Shown piece by piece: positions 15,529-23,720 of a DNA stretch of 64,000 bases. Source of the stretch: Alphaproteobacteria bacterium (lineage in GTDB: Bacteria > Pseudomonadota > Alphaproteobacteria > SP197); contig SHVY01000008.1 of NCBI GenBank assembly GCA_009694045.1, positions 1 through 64,000 on the forward strand, read 5' to 3'. The notes beneath the pieces are model-generated. The model searched no databases. It was not told the origin of the DNA and saw only the letters and a list, made by a program, of their open reading frames with translations. The stretch's first letter is position 1. Every line of letters starts with the position of its first letter. Made by a program: the position numbers and the translations under genes.

Positions 15529-15831
15529 TCAGGCGGGTCCCTCGAACCGGGGGTAATCGCTGTAACCCGCGGCACCGCCGCCATAGAACAGGTCGGTCTT
15601 CGGCTGCGCCAACGTCCAGCCCCGGCGCATCCGCTCCGGCAGGTCGGGGTTGGCGATGAACGGCACGCCGAACGCGGCGAGGTCGACCAGACCGCTCCCC
15701 AGCCAGGACTCGGCGGCACGGGACTCCAGGGCGCCGCACAGGATGATGGGGCCGGGAAAATGCCGGCGGAACCGGCGCAGGAAGTCCGAGGGAATCCGGC
15801 GCACCGGTCCCGAGGCGCTGCGCTGGCACAA
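15529..15831 (-). pseudogene. C-terminal fragment of an Old Yellow Enzyme-type flavin oxidoreductase
   Basis: About 85-100 residues match the end of OYE/NADH:flavin oxidoreductases: FPGPIILCGALE, then VDLAAFGVPFIANPDLPERM and FYGGGAAGYSDYP. The rest of the barrel (about 270 residues, including most FMN contacts) is missing, and a stop codon lies in frame shortly upstream of the segment. It is therefore a truncated relic just upstream of the MttB-like gene. OYE-family demethylases act on methylated amines and betaines, so the relic may once have belonged to the same catabolic block. Confidence 0.75.
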
Positions 15832-16045
15832 CGAACATGCTTATCGGGGGTGAAATGACCATCCGGTACCATGTGACGGTGTCCTGGCTGGGCGACGAAT
15901 GGCAGGACCTGAATATTCAGGATTTACCGCTCAAAGCGCTACAACCCTGGGTCGCTCGGTCAAGTCGGGTGATGACAATTGAGAGGGGATGGATTTCCGG
16001 TTCGCCGCGGTTCGCGGCGCCCCGGAAATGACAACTATTAGTTAT
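15832..16045. other. Lower-GC intergenic gap with a 14-bp palindrome
   Basis: Two hundred bases lie between the OYE fragment and the M19 dipeptidase gene. A 64-codon plus-strand frame (15837-16031) is open but resembles no known protein and is probably noncoding. The perfect palindrome CCTGAATATTCAGG at 15908-15921 is the only distinctive element; it could be a regulator site, but it also occurs easily by chance. Confidence 0.4.
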
Positions 16046-17056
16046 TCACCGCGCCGCTTGGGAACGCTGAGCCGCCGCCGGTCCGAACGACGCGGCGTAG
16101 AAACGATACCAGTTCATGCCGAGGATGGCGGTCACGTCGGCCTCGGCGAACCCCACGTTCCGCAGACCCGCCCGGATGTTGGGGAAATCGCGGCTACCGC
16201 AAAACCATGGCGGCTGCGGCGGCAGCACCGGCTTGCCGAGACCGGGGGTCTCCGACCCGCTCTTGTTCCAGCGGCCGTCGCGCATCCACTTGATGATGGC
16301 GTCGGTCTGGTCCTGGCCCAGGTCCGAGCCGATGGCGATGTGGCGAACGCCCATCAGTTCGGCGGTCCGCGCCACCATCTCGGAAAAACTCTCCAAGGTG
16401 CACGCCGCGCCGCCCGCCAGATGGTTGGCGTAAAGCGAGAACCCGAGGATGCCGCCGGACGCCGCCAGGGCCTTCAGGACCGTGGCCGACTTGTTGCGCA
16501 GCACCGGGTGCCAGGCATGGGGATTGGCGTGGGTGATGGCGATCGGCCGCTCGGACAGCTCGATCGCCTGCAGGGTGGAACGCTCGGCCGAGTGCGACAT
16601 GTCCACGACCATGCCGACCCGGTTCATCTCGCGGATCACCTCGCGGCCCATCCGGGTGATGCCGGCGTCGTCCGCCTCGTAACAACCCGCGGCCAGCAGG
16701 GACTGGTTGTTGTAGGTGAGCTGCATGAAGCGCACGCCGAGGGTGTGCAGAATCTCGACCAGGCCGATGTCGTCCTCGATCGGCGAGGGGTTCTGCAGGC
16801 CGAGGAAGATCGCCGTCCGGCCGCTGGCCCTCGCCCGGTCGATGTCGGCCGCGCAGCGCCCCGGCATGATCAGGGACGGATAGGTTTCGAACCGCCGGTT
16901 CCAATCGACGATACGCTCGACCGTCTCGCGGAAATCCTCGTGATAGGCGACGGTCACGTGCAGGCCGTCGATGCCGGCCCCGCGAATTTCGCGGAACAGG
17001 GATTCCGACCAGTTGCCGTACTGCGGCCCGTCGATCAGGAACCCGGGTTCGGCCAT
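16046..17056 (-). CDS. M19 (renal/membrane) dipeptidase family protein with altered metal motif
   Basis: A 336-residue barrel hydrolase of peptidase family M19. Conserved elements include VVDMSHSAERS and ITHANPHAWHPVLRNKS (the two histidines and the arginine) and AIGSDLGQ. The usual N-terminal zinc motif HxD is replaced by IDGPQYGNW, and the bridging glutamate position appears to be Gln (LGLQNPSP). The protein may bind metal differently or act on other substrates than classical dipeptidases. The start is ATG 17056; the track start adds 24 residues overlapping pheA. It begins four bases after the pheA stop, so the two are co-transcribed, though no metabolic link is clear. Confidence 0.8.
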   Translation of the reverse strand: MAEPGFLIDGPQYGNWSESLFREIRGAGIDGLHVTVAYHEDFRETVERIVDWNRRFETYPSLIMPGRCAADIDRARASGRTAIFLGLQNPSPIEDDIGLVEILHTLGVRFMQLTYNNQSLLAAGCYEADDAGITRMGREVIREMNRVGMVVDMSHSAERSTLQAIELSERPIAITHANPHAWHPVLRNKSATVLKALAASGGILGFSLYANHLAGGAACTLESFSEMVARTAELMGVRHIAIGSDLGQDQTDAIIKWMRDGRWNKSGSETPGLGKPVLPPQPPWFCGSRDFPNIRAGLRNVGFAEADVTAILGMNWYRFYAASFGPAAAQRSQAAR

Positions 17057-17060
17057 CGCT

Positions 17061-17894
17061 TCACCGCGAGCGGAACGGGTGGGCGGGATAGACGCCGAGC
17101 ACCTTGACCCGGCGCGAGAAGAACCCAAGTTCCTCCAGCGCCATGCGGACCGAGGGATCGTCCGGATGCCCTTCGATGTCGGCGTAGAACTGGGTCGCCG
17201 AGAAGCTGCCGTCCAGCATGTAGCTTTCCAGCTTCACCATGTTGACCCGGTTGGTGGCGAAGCCGCCCAGGGCCTTGTAGAGGGCGGCGGGGACGTTGCG
17301 CACCTGGAAGACGAACGTGGTCATCACCAAGCCGGCAGCGGGATCGGGGTCCGCCGGCTCGCGGTCGAGCACGATGAAGCGCGTGGTGTTGTGGGCGGCG
17401 TCCTCGATGCCTGCCGAGAGTATCTCCAGGCCGTAGATCTCGGCCGCGATCTTGGAGGCGATGGCGGCCTGGGTGGGATCCTTGAAGCGGGCCACGTCGG
17501 CGGCGGCGCCGGCCGTGTCGGCATGCACCTGGGCGTTCAGGCGATGCTCGCGTAGAAACTTCCGGCATTGGCCCAGGGCATGAACGTGGGAATGCACGGC
17601 CTTGAGCCCGGCGATCGTCGCCCCCTTGGGCGCCAAAAGGTGATGACGGACCCCCTGGAAGTGCTCGGCGACGATGTGTAGGCCCATCTCCGGCAACAGG
17701 TGATGCACGTCGGCGACGCGGCCGGCGACGCTGTTTTCGATCGGGATCATGGCGAGATCGGCGTCGCCTTTCGCCACGGCCTCGAACGCCGCCTCGAAGG
17801 ATTCGCAGGGCAACGGTTCGTGAGTCGAATAGGCCTCGCGGCAGGCGAGGTGCGAATAGGCACCAGGTTGGCCTTGGAAGGCGATGGTCGGCAA
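17061..17894 (-). CDS. pheA: Prephenate dehydratase
   Basis: A 277-residue monofunctional prephenate dehydratase that converts prephenate to phenylpyruvate in phenylalanine synthesis. The catalytic part runs from IAFQGQPGAYSH to the hallmark NTTRFIVL near residue 168. The C-terminal ACT domain (TTFVFQVRNVPAALYKALGG, then NMVKLESYM) gives phenylalanine feedback control. The length and layout match alphaproteobacterial PheA. It follows kdsB by 29 bases, a pairing common in Rhodospirillales-like genomes, and is followed at once by the M19 gene. Confidence 0.95.
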   Translation of the reverse strand: MPTIAFQGQPGAYSHLACREAYSTHEPLPCESFEAAFEAVAKGDADLAMIPIENSVAGRVADVHHLLPEMGLHIVAEHFQGVRHHLLAPKGATIAGLKAVHSHVHALGQCRKFLREHRLNAQVHADTAGAAADVARFKDPTQAAIASKIAAEIYGLEILSAGIEDAAHNTTRFIVLDREPADPDPAAGLVMTTFVFQVRNVPAALYKALGGFATNRVNMVKLESYMLDGSFSATQFYADIEGHPDDPSVRMALEELGFFSRRVKVLGVYPAHPFRSR

Positions 17895-17923
17895 GCGCTT
17901 GGCCGTGGGGTTGACGTCGGGGC

Positions 17924-18673
17924 TCAGGGCGCGGCCAACTGCGCGCGCGCCCGTTCGAGATCGGCCGGAGTATCGACACCGAGCGGAACGGTGTCAACGC
18001 GGGCCACGGCGATGCGCATGCCCGCCTCCAGGGCGCGCATCTGCTCCAGCCGCTCGCGCAGCTCGAGGGGACTGGGCGGCAACCGCACGAACCGATCAAG
18101 GGCGGCCCGGGTGTAGGCGTAGAGGCCGATGTGGTGCCAGCGCGGGCCGTCGCCCCAGGGGGCGACCGCGCGGGTGAACGTGAGCGCGGTCCCCGCGGCG
18201 CCATCCGGCTGCCAGGCGACCACGGCCTTGACCACGTTCGGGTTCGCCTCCTCCGCGGCGCGCGGGATGCGGCAGGCAAGCGTCGCGATGTCCGCGTCGA
18301 GCTCCGCAAGGACGCGGACCGCCGCCTGGGGCAATTGGGGATCGAGGGTCGGCAGATCGCCCTGGAGGCAGACCACGACGTCGTGGAGGCGCGACGGATC
18401 GATCGAGTCGAGCGCCCGGTGGACCCGATCGGACCCCGACGGCAGATCGGGCGGCGTGAGCACGGCCCGGCCGCCCGCCCGTTCGACCGCGTCGACGATC
18501 GCCGCATCGCCGCAGGCGACGATCACGGGGCCGAGGTCCGCCTCCATGGCGCGCCGCCAGACGTGAACGATCATGGGAACGCCGTGGATGTCGGCCAGCG
18601 GCTTGTTCGGCAGCCGGGTCGAGGCTAATCGGGCCGGGATGACGACGACGGGTGCGGAGGCGGGTTCGGCCAT
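17924..18673 (-). CDS. kdsB: 3-deoxy-manno-octulosonate cytidylyltransferase (CMP-KDO synthetase)
   Basis: A 249-residue cytidylyltransferase activating KDO with CTP for lipopolysaccharide core assembly. Motifs are VVVIPARLASTRLPNKPL at the N-terminus (nucleotide binding), GSDRVHRAL, and VVCLQGDLPTL; the usual NxQGDEP is changed to LQGDLPTL. ATG 18673 with GGAG six bases ahead is preferred; ATG 18694 is also possible. It is divergent from the cytochrome c gene and upstream of pheA. Confidence 0.93.
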   Translation of the reverse strand: MAEPASAPVVVIPARLASTRLPNKPLADIHGVPMIVHVWRRAMEADLGPVIVACGDAAIVDAVERAGGRAVLTPPDLPSGSDRVHRALDSIDPSRLHDVVVCLQGDLPTLDPQLPQAAVRVLAELDADIATLACRIPRAAEEANPNVVKAVVAWQPDGAAGTALTFTRAVAPWGDGPRWHHIGLYAYTRAALDRFVRLPPSPLELRERLEQMRALEAGMRIAVARVDTVPLGVDTPADLERARAQLAAP

Positions 18674-18805
18674 GCCTGCTCCGGGGCGGACCATTCGCCC
18701 CTTCCGGACCTTATAGAGATTGGACAGTGTCCCGTGAAGTGGCTAATCTCCGCGCGCCTCCAGTCGGGGGACGGCGGGATTCGGGTGACTCGGACATTGG
18801 GTGCC

Positions 18806-19351
18806 ATGGAATTCAACAAAATCGCAGGCGGGCTGCTGGGCTCGCTGCTTCTTCTGATGGTCGTCAGCATAGTCGGCGACACGCTTTATCCCCGATTCGG
18901 CCAAGGACACGGCGAGGGGGGCGAAGAGGCCGCCATGGCCTATGTCGTCGAAGTGACCGAGACGGCGGGCACGGCCGAGGCCGCCGCCGAGGAGCCGTTG
19001 GGCGTACGTCTGGCGGCGGCCGACGCGGCCAACGGCGAGAAGGTCGCCAAGAAGTGCGCGAGCTGTCACACCTTCGATGCCGGCGGCGCCAACAAGGTCG
19101 GACCGAACCTGCGTGACATCGTCGGCGCGCCGCGCGCCCACGCGGCCGGCTTCCCGTACTCCGACGCCATCATCGGCCTGGGCGGGACCTGGGGTTACGA
19201 CGAGTTGGATCAGTATCTGACCAGCCCGAAGAAATATGCGCCCGGCACCAAGATGACCTTCGCCGGGCTGAAGAACGCGAAGGACCGGGCCGACCTGATC
19301 GCCTACCTGGCGACGGTGACCACGGCCCCGCCGCCGCCGCCCGCGCCTTAA
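18806..19351 (+). CDS. Membrane-anchored c-type cytochrome
   Basis: A 181-residue monoheme cytochrome c with an uncleaved N-terminal membrane anchor (GGLLGSLLLLMVVSIVG). Heme attachment is at CASCH, and the distal methionine is in TKMTFAGLKN; the fold resembles class I mitochondrial-type cytochromes (CycM-like). The region between anchor and heme domain is Ala/Glu rich and probably flexible. ATG 18806 is chosen because the upstream extension of the track lacks any signal or domain character. A membrane-bound carrier between the bc1 complex and a terminal oxidase is the likely role. The gene ends in a short proline run and its stop overlaps the stop of the converging glycosyltransferase gene. 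Confidence 0.9.
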   Translation: MEFNKIAGGLLGSLLLLMVVSIVGDTLYPRFGQGHGEGGEEAAMAYVVEVTETAGTAEAAAEEPLGVRLAAADAANGEKVAKKCASCHTFDAGGANKVGPNLRDIVGAPRAHAAGFPYSDAIIGLGGTWGYDELDQYLTSPKKYAPGTKMTFAGLKNAKDRADLIAYLATVTTAPPPPPAP

Positions 19352-20508
19352 CTTCGGAACGGTTCCGGGTCGATGACGCCACCCGATCCAACGGCCTCGG
19401 CCGCGGCGTCGAAGTAGCGGCGCAGGCGGGGGACCACGATCGCTTCGGTGTAACAGGCCATGGCCCGCCGATAGCCGGCGTGCCCAAGCCGGTCGCGCAA
19501 GGCCGGGTCGCCGAGGAGCCGTCGCAGGGCCTCGGCCAGGGCGGCGGGATCGCCGGGCGGCACCACGAGGCCCGTTTCGCCGTCGCGGGTCACGTCGATC
19601 ACGCCGCTGTCGACCCGCGAAGTCACCACGGGCCGGCGGCATAGCTGGGCCTCCACCTGGACCTCGCCGAAGGCCTCGGCGCGGTTGAGGCAGGGCAGAA
19701 CGAAGACGTCGGCGGCGTGGTAGACGGCGACCTTCGTCGTCTCGTCCACGGTCCCGAGAAAGCGCACCCGCTCCGCGACTCCCAGTCGGACCGCCTCCGC
19801 TTCATAGCTCCGCCGCATGGGACCATCGCCAGCGATCAGCAATCTCGCGGCCGGCAGGCGGGCGAGGGCCGCCAGCAGGACCTCGACCCCCTTGTAGTGG
19901 ACGTGGCGGCCGACGAAGGCGAGGACCGGCCCCTCGCCCGGAAGTGATGCGCGGAGCGCCGCTGCTCTCTCGAGGACCGCGGGCGACGCGGCGAACCGCT
20001 CGGCGTTCACGCCGTAGGGGATCGCCACCAGCCGGGCGCGAACCGCGGCGAGTTCGGGCGACGTCTCGCCGTAGCGCGGCGACAGAACCGTCACGCCGAC
20101 GGCGCGCCGCAGGAGACGGCGGTAGAACGGGTGGGTCACCCGGGACAGGGTCTTCTGGCGCACCACGTCGGAATGGTGGGTTACCACCACCGGAACCCGC
20201 GGCAAGGCCATGAGGCAGGCGAGCACCCCCAGGGGATTGGGCGCGTGCAGGTGGATGAGGTCCGGGCGCAACCGCCGGAGCTCGCGGAAGAGACCGGGCG
20301 CGATCTCCTGACTGGCGATGTTGCCGACGCTCGCGACCCGCGTCACCGACACACCACCAACCGACTCGCGAACGGTGCGATTCTCCCGATTGAACACCAG
20401 CACGTCCACGTGATGCCGGTCGATCAGGGCTTCGGCGCAGAACCGAGTGTAGTTCTCGATGCCGCCATGGTCCGGCGCGTAGTACTTACCGAGCTCGACG
20501 ATCCGCAT
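19348..20508 (-). CDS. GT4-family glycosyltransferase
   Basis: A 386-residue GT-B glycosyltransferase. The N-terminal acceptor domain begins MRIVELGKYYAPDHGGIENY, and the C-terminal donor domain has LAFVGRHVHYKGVEVLL, LLIAGDGPMRRSYEA and the E-x7-E-like EAFGEVQVEAQLCRRPVV. It is predicted to be cytoplasmic and to add one sugar from a nucleotide-sugar to a lipid-linked glycan. It is the last gene of a seven-gene minus-strand operon starting with the Wzz-like protein. Donor and acceptor are unknown. Confidence 0.88.
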   Translation of the reverse strand: MRIVELGKYYAPDHGGIENYTRFCAEALIDRHHVDVLVFNRENRTVRESVGGVSVTRVASVGNIASQEIAPGLFRELRRLRPDLIHLHAPNPLGVLACLMALPRVPVVVTHHSDVVRQKTLSRVTHPFYRRLLRRAVGVTVLSPRYGETSPELAAVRARLVAIPYGVNAERFAASPAVLERAAALRASLPGEGPVLAFVGRHVHYKGVEVLLAALARLPAARLLIAGDGPMRRSYEAEAVRLGVAERVRFLGTVDETTKVAVYHAADVFVLPCLNRAEAFGEVQVEAQLCRRPVVTSRVDSGVIDVTRDGETGLVVPPGDPAALAEALRRLLGDPALRDRLGHAGYRRAMACYTEAIVVPRLRRYFDAAAEAVGSGGVIDPEPFRS

Positions 20509-20525
20509 GGGGCACGGGCGCGGGC

Positions 20526-21521
20526 TCAGCCGGCCGGGCGGTCGAGATACCAGCGCACGGTGCGGCGCAGGCCCTCGGCGAGCCCGACCTCGGCCGACCA
20601 GCCCAGGCGGTCCCGGGCCTTGGTCGTGTCGGCGAAGTTGCGGCGCATCTCGCCGGCAAGGGGCGGCGCGTGGCGCACCGCCACGTTCGTGACGCCGGCG
20701 TCGCGGAGGATCGGCACCAGGGTGTCCGCCAGCTCGCCGACCGACGTTTCGCGGCTGGTGGCGATCTGGAACAGCTCGCCCGCGATTCCGGGAACCGTCG
20801 CGGCGAGACGAATGGCGCGCACCAGGTCATCGATGTAGATGAAGTCTCGGGTCTGGCCGCCGTCACCGAACAGCTCGAGAGGTTCGGCGGCAAGCGCCCG
20901 GCGGACGAACTTGGCCACGACGCTGCCCTTATGGCTGGACCGGGGGCCATAGACATTGCTGAAGCGGAGCGCGACCGTCGCCAACCCGAATCCGTGCGCG
21001 AACGCCGAGCAGTAGCCTTCGCCGGCCAGCTTGCTGGCGCCGTAGGGTGACATCGGTCGGGCCGCCAGGCGCTCGTGGATCGGCGGATCGGCGGCCCCGA
21101 GCGGCGCCCCCGACGAGGCGAAGACGAACCGTTCCACCCGCGCCGTTCGCGCCGCCAGAAGGGCGTTCAGGGTGCCCTCCACGTTGGCGCGGCAATCGCT
21201 CATCGGATCGTCGAGCGATTGCTGCACGCCGGTCGATGCCGCGAGATGAACCAACACGTCCGCCCCGGCGGCGGCCCGGATCAGGAGGCCGGCATCGAGG
21301 ATATCGCCGACGACCAGCTCGACCCCGGCGTTGCCCCCCCGGCCGAGCGGCCGCAGCGTGGCGGCATCCAGGCGATGGACCGACCCAACCCCCGCCAGCG
21401 CCGCCGCGCTCCCGACCGTCAGGTTGTCGATGACCCGAATGGCGTGGTTGCCCTCGGCTTCGAGGGCGGCGATCAGGCTGGTCCCGATGAACCCGCAGCC
21501 GCCGGTGATGAGCCAGCGCAA
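20526..21521 (-). CDS. NAD-dependent nucleotide-sugar epimerase/dehydratase (extended SDR)
   Basis: A 331-residue extended short-chain dehydrogenase. The NAD motif is ITGGCGFIGTSL, the catalytic Ser is in FASSGAPLG and the YxxxK pair is in SPYGASKLAGE. Later FGDGGQTRDFIYIDDLV is typical of UDP-glucose/UDP-GlcNAc 4-epimerases and dTDP-glucose dehydratase relatives. It most likely makes a donor sugar for the polysaccharide; 4-epimerase is the best guess. It is separated from the sqdB-like gene by only three bases. Confidence 0.85.
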   Translation of the reverse strand: MRWLITGGCGFIGTSLIAALEAEGNHAIRVIDNLTVGSAAALAGVGSVHRLDAATLRPLGRGGNAGVELVVGDILDAGLLIRAAAGADVLVHLAASTGVQQSLDDPMSDCRANVEGTLNALLAARTARVERFVFASSGAPLGAADPPIHERLAARPMSPYGASKLAGEGYCSAFAHGFGLATVALRFSNVYGPRSSHKGSVVAKFVRRALAAEPLELFGDGGQTRDFIYIDDLVRAIRLAATVPGIAGELFQIATSRETSVGELADTLVPILRDAGVTNVAVRHAPPLAGEMRRNFADTTKARDRLGWSAEVGLAEGLRRTVRWYLDRPAG

Positions 21522-21524
21522 GCC

Positions 21525-22673
21525 TCAGCTCCAACGGACGCGGGGAAGGATCTTCCGGGCGTCGATCCGATCGCGATGGGCGATGACCTGCCCCAGCATG
21601 GCCGTCAGAATCCCGGTGGTCATCGGATGCGGCTCTAGACCGAGCTCGGCCAGCCCCTTGTGAGCGGGGTTGTAATAGTGCTCCTCCCGCTCCTTGCGCG
21701 GGTTCGCGAGGTTCTGCACCGTGACGGCCAGGTGCATCGCGCGACCGGCGATCTGGACATGTTCGGCAAGCTGGTTGACCGTGAACGTCTCGGTGAACTG
21801 GTTGAAGATGCGCAGCTCGCCTCGCTGCGCCGGGCTCGACGCGGCCAGCTCAATGCACTGGAGCGTATCCAGCAGGTTGAGGTAACCCCGGGTCTGACCG
21901 CCCTTGCCGTAGACCGTAAGGGGCACGCCGGCGACCGCTTGCACGAGGAACCGGTTCACCACGGTGCCGAAAATGTCGTCGTAGTGGAAGTTCGGCAGCA
22001 GCCGGCCGTCGCGATCCGATTCAGGGGTCGACAGACCGTAGACCGGCCCCTGCATCAGGTCGGTCACCCGCAAGCCATGCACCCGGACGTAGAACCACAG
22101 CAGATCGGTGTCGAGCACCTTGGTCGTGTGGTAGAGCGACCCCGCGGCCCGGGGAAACAGGAAGCGATCCTTCCGCCCTTTGTGTTCGATATCGATCCAG
22201 CCTTCCTCGATGTCGATGTTGGGGGTGCCGTACTCGCCCATGGTGCCGAGCTTGACGATGTGGCAATCGGGCGCGTGTTCCATCGTCGCCCAAATCACGT
22301 TGAACGTCGCGGTCAGGTTGTTGTGCAGCGTGAGCCAGGCCTCGTCGTAGGCGATCATCGAGTAGGGCGCCGACGGCTGCTCGGCGTAGTGAATCGCCAC
22401 GTCGGGCTTGAAATCGGCGAACACCCGGGCGAGGAACCGATAGTCGGCGCAGTCGCCGATCCGGACTTCGATCGATCGCCCGCCCGCCTGGCGGTAGAAC
22501 GTGGCGCGATCTTGCAGGTTGGGCGTCGGGAACAGCGGCTCCGACCCGGTCTCCTGGGCGATGCGGCGCCGCAGGTAGTTGTCGACCGCCATGACCTCGT
22601 GGCCGCGGGCCGCGAAGTGCATCGACGTCGGCCAGCCCAGGTAGCCGTCACCGCCCAACACGAGAACGCGCAT
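21525..22673 (-). CDS. sqdB: UDP-sulfoquinovose synthase (SqdB/SQD1-like)
   Basis: A 382-residue extended SDR that closely follows SqdB/SQD1: MRVLVLGGDGYLGWPTSMH at the nucleotide site, HYAEQPSAPYSMI, VKLGTMGEYGTPNIDIEEG with the catalytic Thr, SLYHTTKVLDTD with the YxxxK pair, and TDLMQGPVYG. SqdB forms UDP-sulfoquinovose from UDP-glucose and sulfite, normally for sulfolipid SQDG. Here it lies between a 4,6-dehydratase-like gene and an epimerase in a polysaccharide operon, and no sqdA, sqdC, sqdD or sqdX-like gene is adjacent. A glycan containing sulfoquinovose, rather than a sulfolipid, is therefore inferred. Small gaps on both sides indicate one transcript. Confidence 0.88.
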   Translation of the reverse strand: MRVLVLGGDGYLGWPTSMHFAARGHEVMAVDNYLRRRIAQETGSEPLFPTPNLQDRATFYRQAGGRSIEVRIGDCADYRFLARVFADFKPDVAIHYAEQPSAPYSMIAYDEAWLTLHNNLTATFNVIWATMEHAPDCHIVKLGTMGEYGTPNIDIEEGWIDIEHKGRKDRFLFPRAAGSLYHTTKVLDTDLLWFYVRVHGLRVTDLMQGPVYGLSTPESDRDGRLLPNFHYDDIFGTVVNRFLVQAVAGVPLTVYGKGGQTRGYLNLLDTLQCIELAASSPAQRGELRIFNQFTETFTVNQLAEHVQIAGRAMHLAVTVQNLANPRKEREEHYYNPAHKGLAELGLEPHPMTTGILTAMLGQVIAHRDRIDARKILPRVRWS

Positions 22674-22676
22674 CGA

Positions 22677-23720
22677 TCAAGTCTCCGTCGTCGTCAGCAG
22701 ATGATGCCGGTGCAGAAATCGACGCAGGGATTCACGATCCATCGGCCGTTCCAGCGCCGAGGTATAGGGGCGGGCCTCGTCGGGGCGCCGGGCGCCCGGG
22801 TAGTCGTAGTTGATGTCGCGATAGACCCCACGGAAGGCCGGCAGCACGGCGAAGTAACGGTCGAGCTCCAGCGTTCGACCCGATTCCTCCTCGCTCAACA
22901 GTTCCTCGTACAGCTTTTCGCCCGCCTTGGCGCCGATGCGGTTGATGGCGATGCGATCGGGCCGATGGTCGTGGTGCGGCGCCAACTCCTCGACCATCAC
23001 ATCGGCGAGGTCGGCGATGCGCACGGTCGGCATCTTGGTGACGAACACCTCCCCGCCACGCATGAGCATGACGGCATCGAGCACCAGACGCGCGGCCTCC
23101 TCGACCGCCATGATGAATCGGGACATGCGGTCGTCCGTCAGGGTCAACGGCCCCCCGGCCGCGATCTGTTTCTTGAACAGGGGTATGACCGAACCGCGGC
23201 TGCCCAGCACGTTGCCGAACCGAACCGAGGCGAGCATCGGCGTGGGGCTTCGGCGATTGGCGTTGGCGGCGGTGATGAGCCGCTCGCCCATCAGCTTCGA
23301 GGTGCCCATGACGTTGGTCGGGTTGACCGCCTTGTCCGACGAGGTGAACAGCACCCGGCCCACGGCGCAGGCGAGCGCCGCATCGATCACGTTGCTGGTA
23401 CCGAGGATGTTGATCTGCACCGCGTTGCGCGGCGCCTCCTCGTTCAGGATCACGTGCTTGTAGGCGGCGGCGTGGATCACGATGTCGACGCCACCCATGC
23501 GCTCGATCAAGGTATCCCTGTCGCGCACGTCGCCGGCGTAGAGCCGCACCCGACCATCCCCCGCATAGGACTCGCGATGGAAGAACAGCTCGGTCTCGTT
23601 GTTGTCGATGCCGATGATCTCGCGAACGCCGAGGTCGAGGATCGCCGGCACGAGCGCGCGGCCGATGGTTCCGCAGACGCCCGTGATGAACACGGACGTG
23701 TCGCGCCAGCTATCCTGCAT
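22677..23720 (-). CDS. Soluble UDP-GlcNAc 4,6-dehydratase-like SDR (CapD/WbpM catalytic domain)
   Basis: A 347-residue protein equivalent to the catalytic domain of CapD/WbpM/PglF dehydratases without their membrane domain. Motifs are VFITGVCGTIGRAL, HAAAYKHV, SSDKAVNPTNVMGTSK and FGNVLGSRGSVIPLFKKQI. Such enzymes make UDP-4-keto-6-deoxy-HexNAc, the precursor of diamino or deoxyamino sugars. The expected S/T residue ahead of DK is Ser. It overlaps the glycosyltransferase gene upstream by 11 bases and ends three bases before sqdB. The exact stereochemistry of the product is not predictable here. Confidence 0.85.
   Translation of the reverse strand: MQDSWRDTSVFITGVCGTIGRALVPAILDLGVREIIGIDNNETELFFHRESYAGDGRVRLYAGDVRDRDTLIERMGGVDIVIHAAAYKHVILNEEAPRNAVQINILGTSNVIDAALACAVGRVLFTSSDKAVNPTNVMGTSKLMGERLITAANANRRSPTPMLASVRFGNVLGSRGSVIPLFKKQIAAGGPLTLTDDRMSRFIMAVEEAARLVLDAVMLMRGGEVFVTKMPTVRIADLADVMVEELAPHHDHRPDRIAINRIGAKAGEKLYEELLSEEESGRTLELDRYFAVLPAFRGVYRDINYDYPGARRPDEARPYTSALERPMDRESLRRFLHRHHLLTTTET

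Noticed and set aside
13893-15872. Possible pyrrolysine (amber) codon in the MttB-like gene
   Set aside because: The reading frame is continuous without an internal TAG, and no pyl genes are seen.
15908-15921. CCTGAATATTCAGG palindrome as a defined operator
   Set aside because: A 14-bp palindrome occurs by chance often enough, and no regulator gene is adjacent; noted only as part of the intergenic description.
15837-16031. 64-codon plus-strand frame between the OYE relic and the M19 gene
   Set aside because: No recognisable similarity, no clear domain or signal, and composition unlike neighbouring genes.
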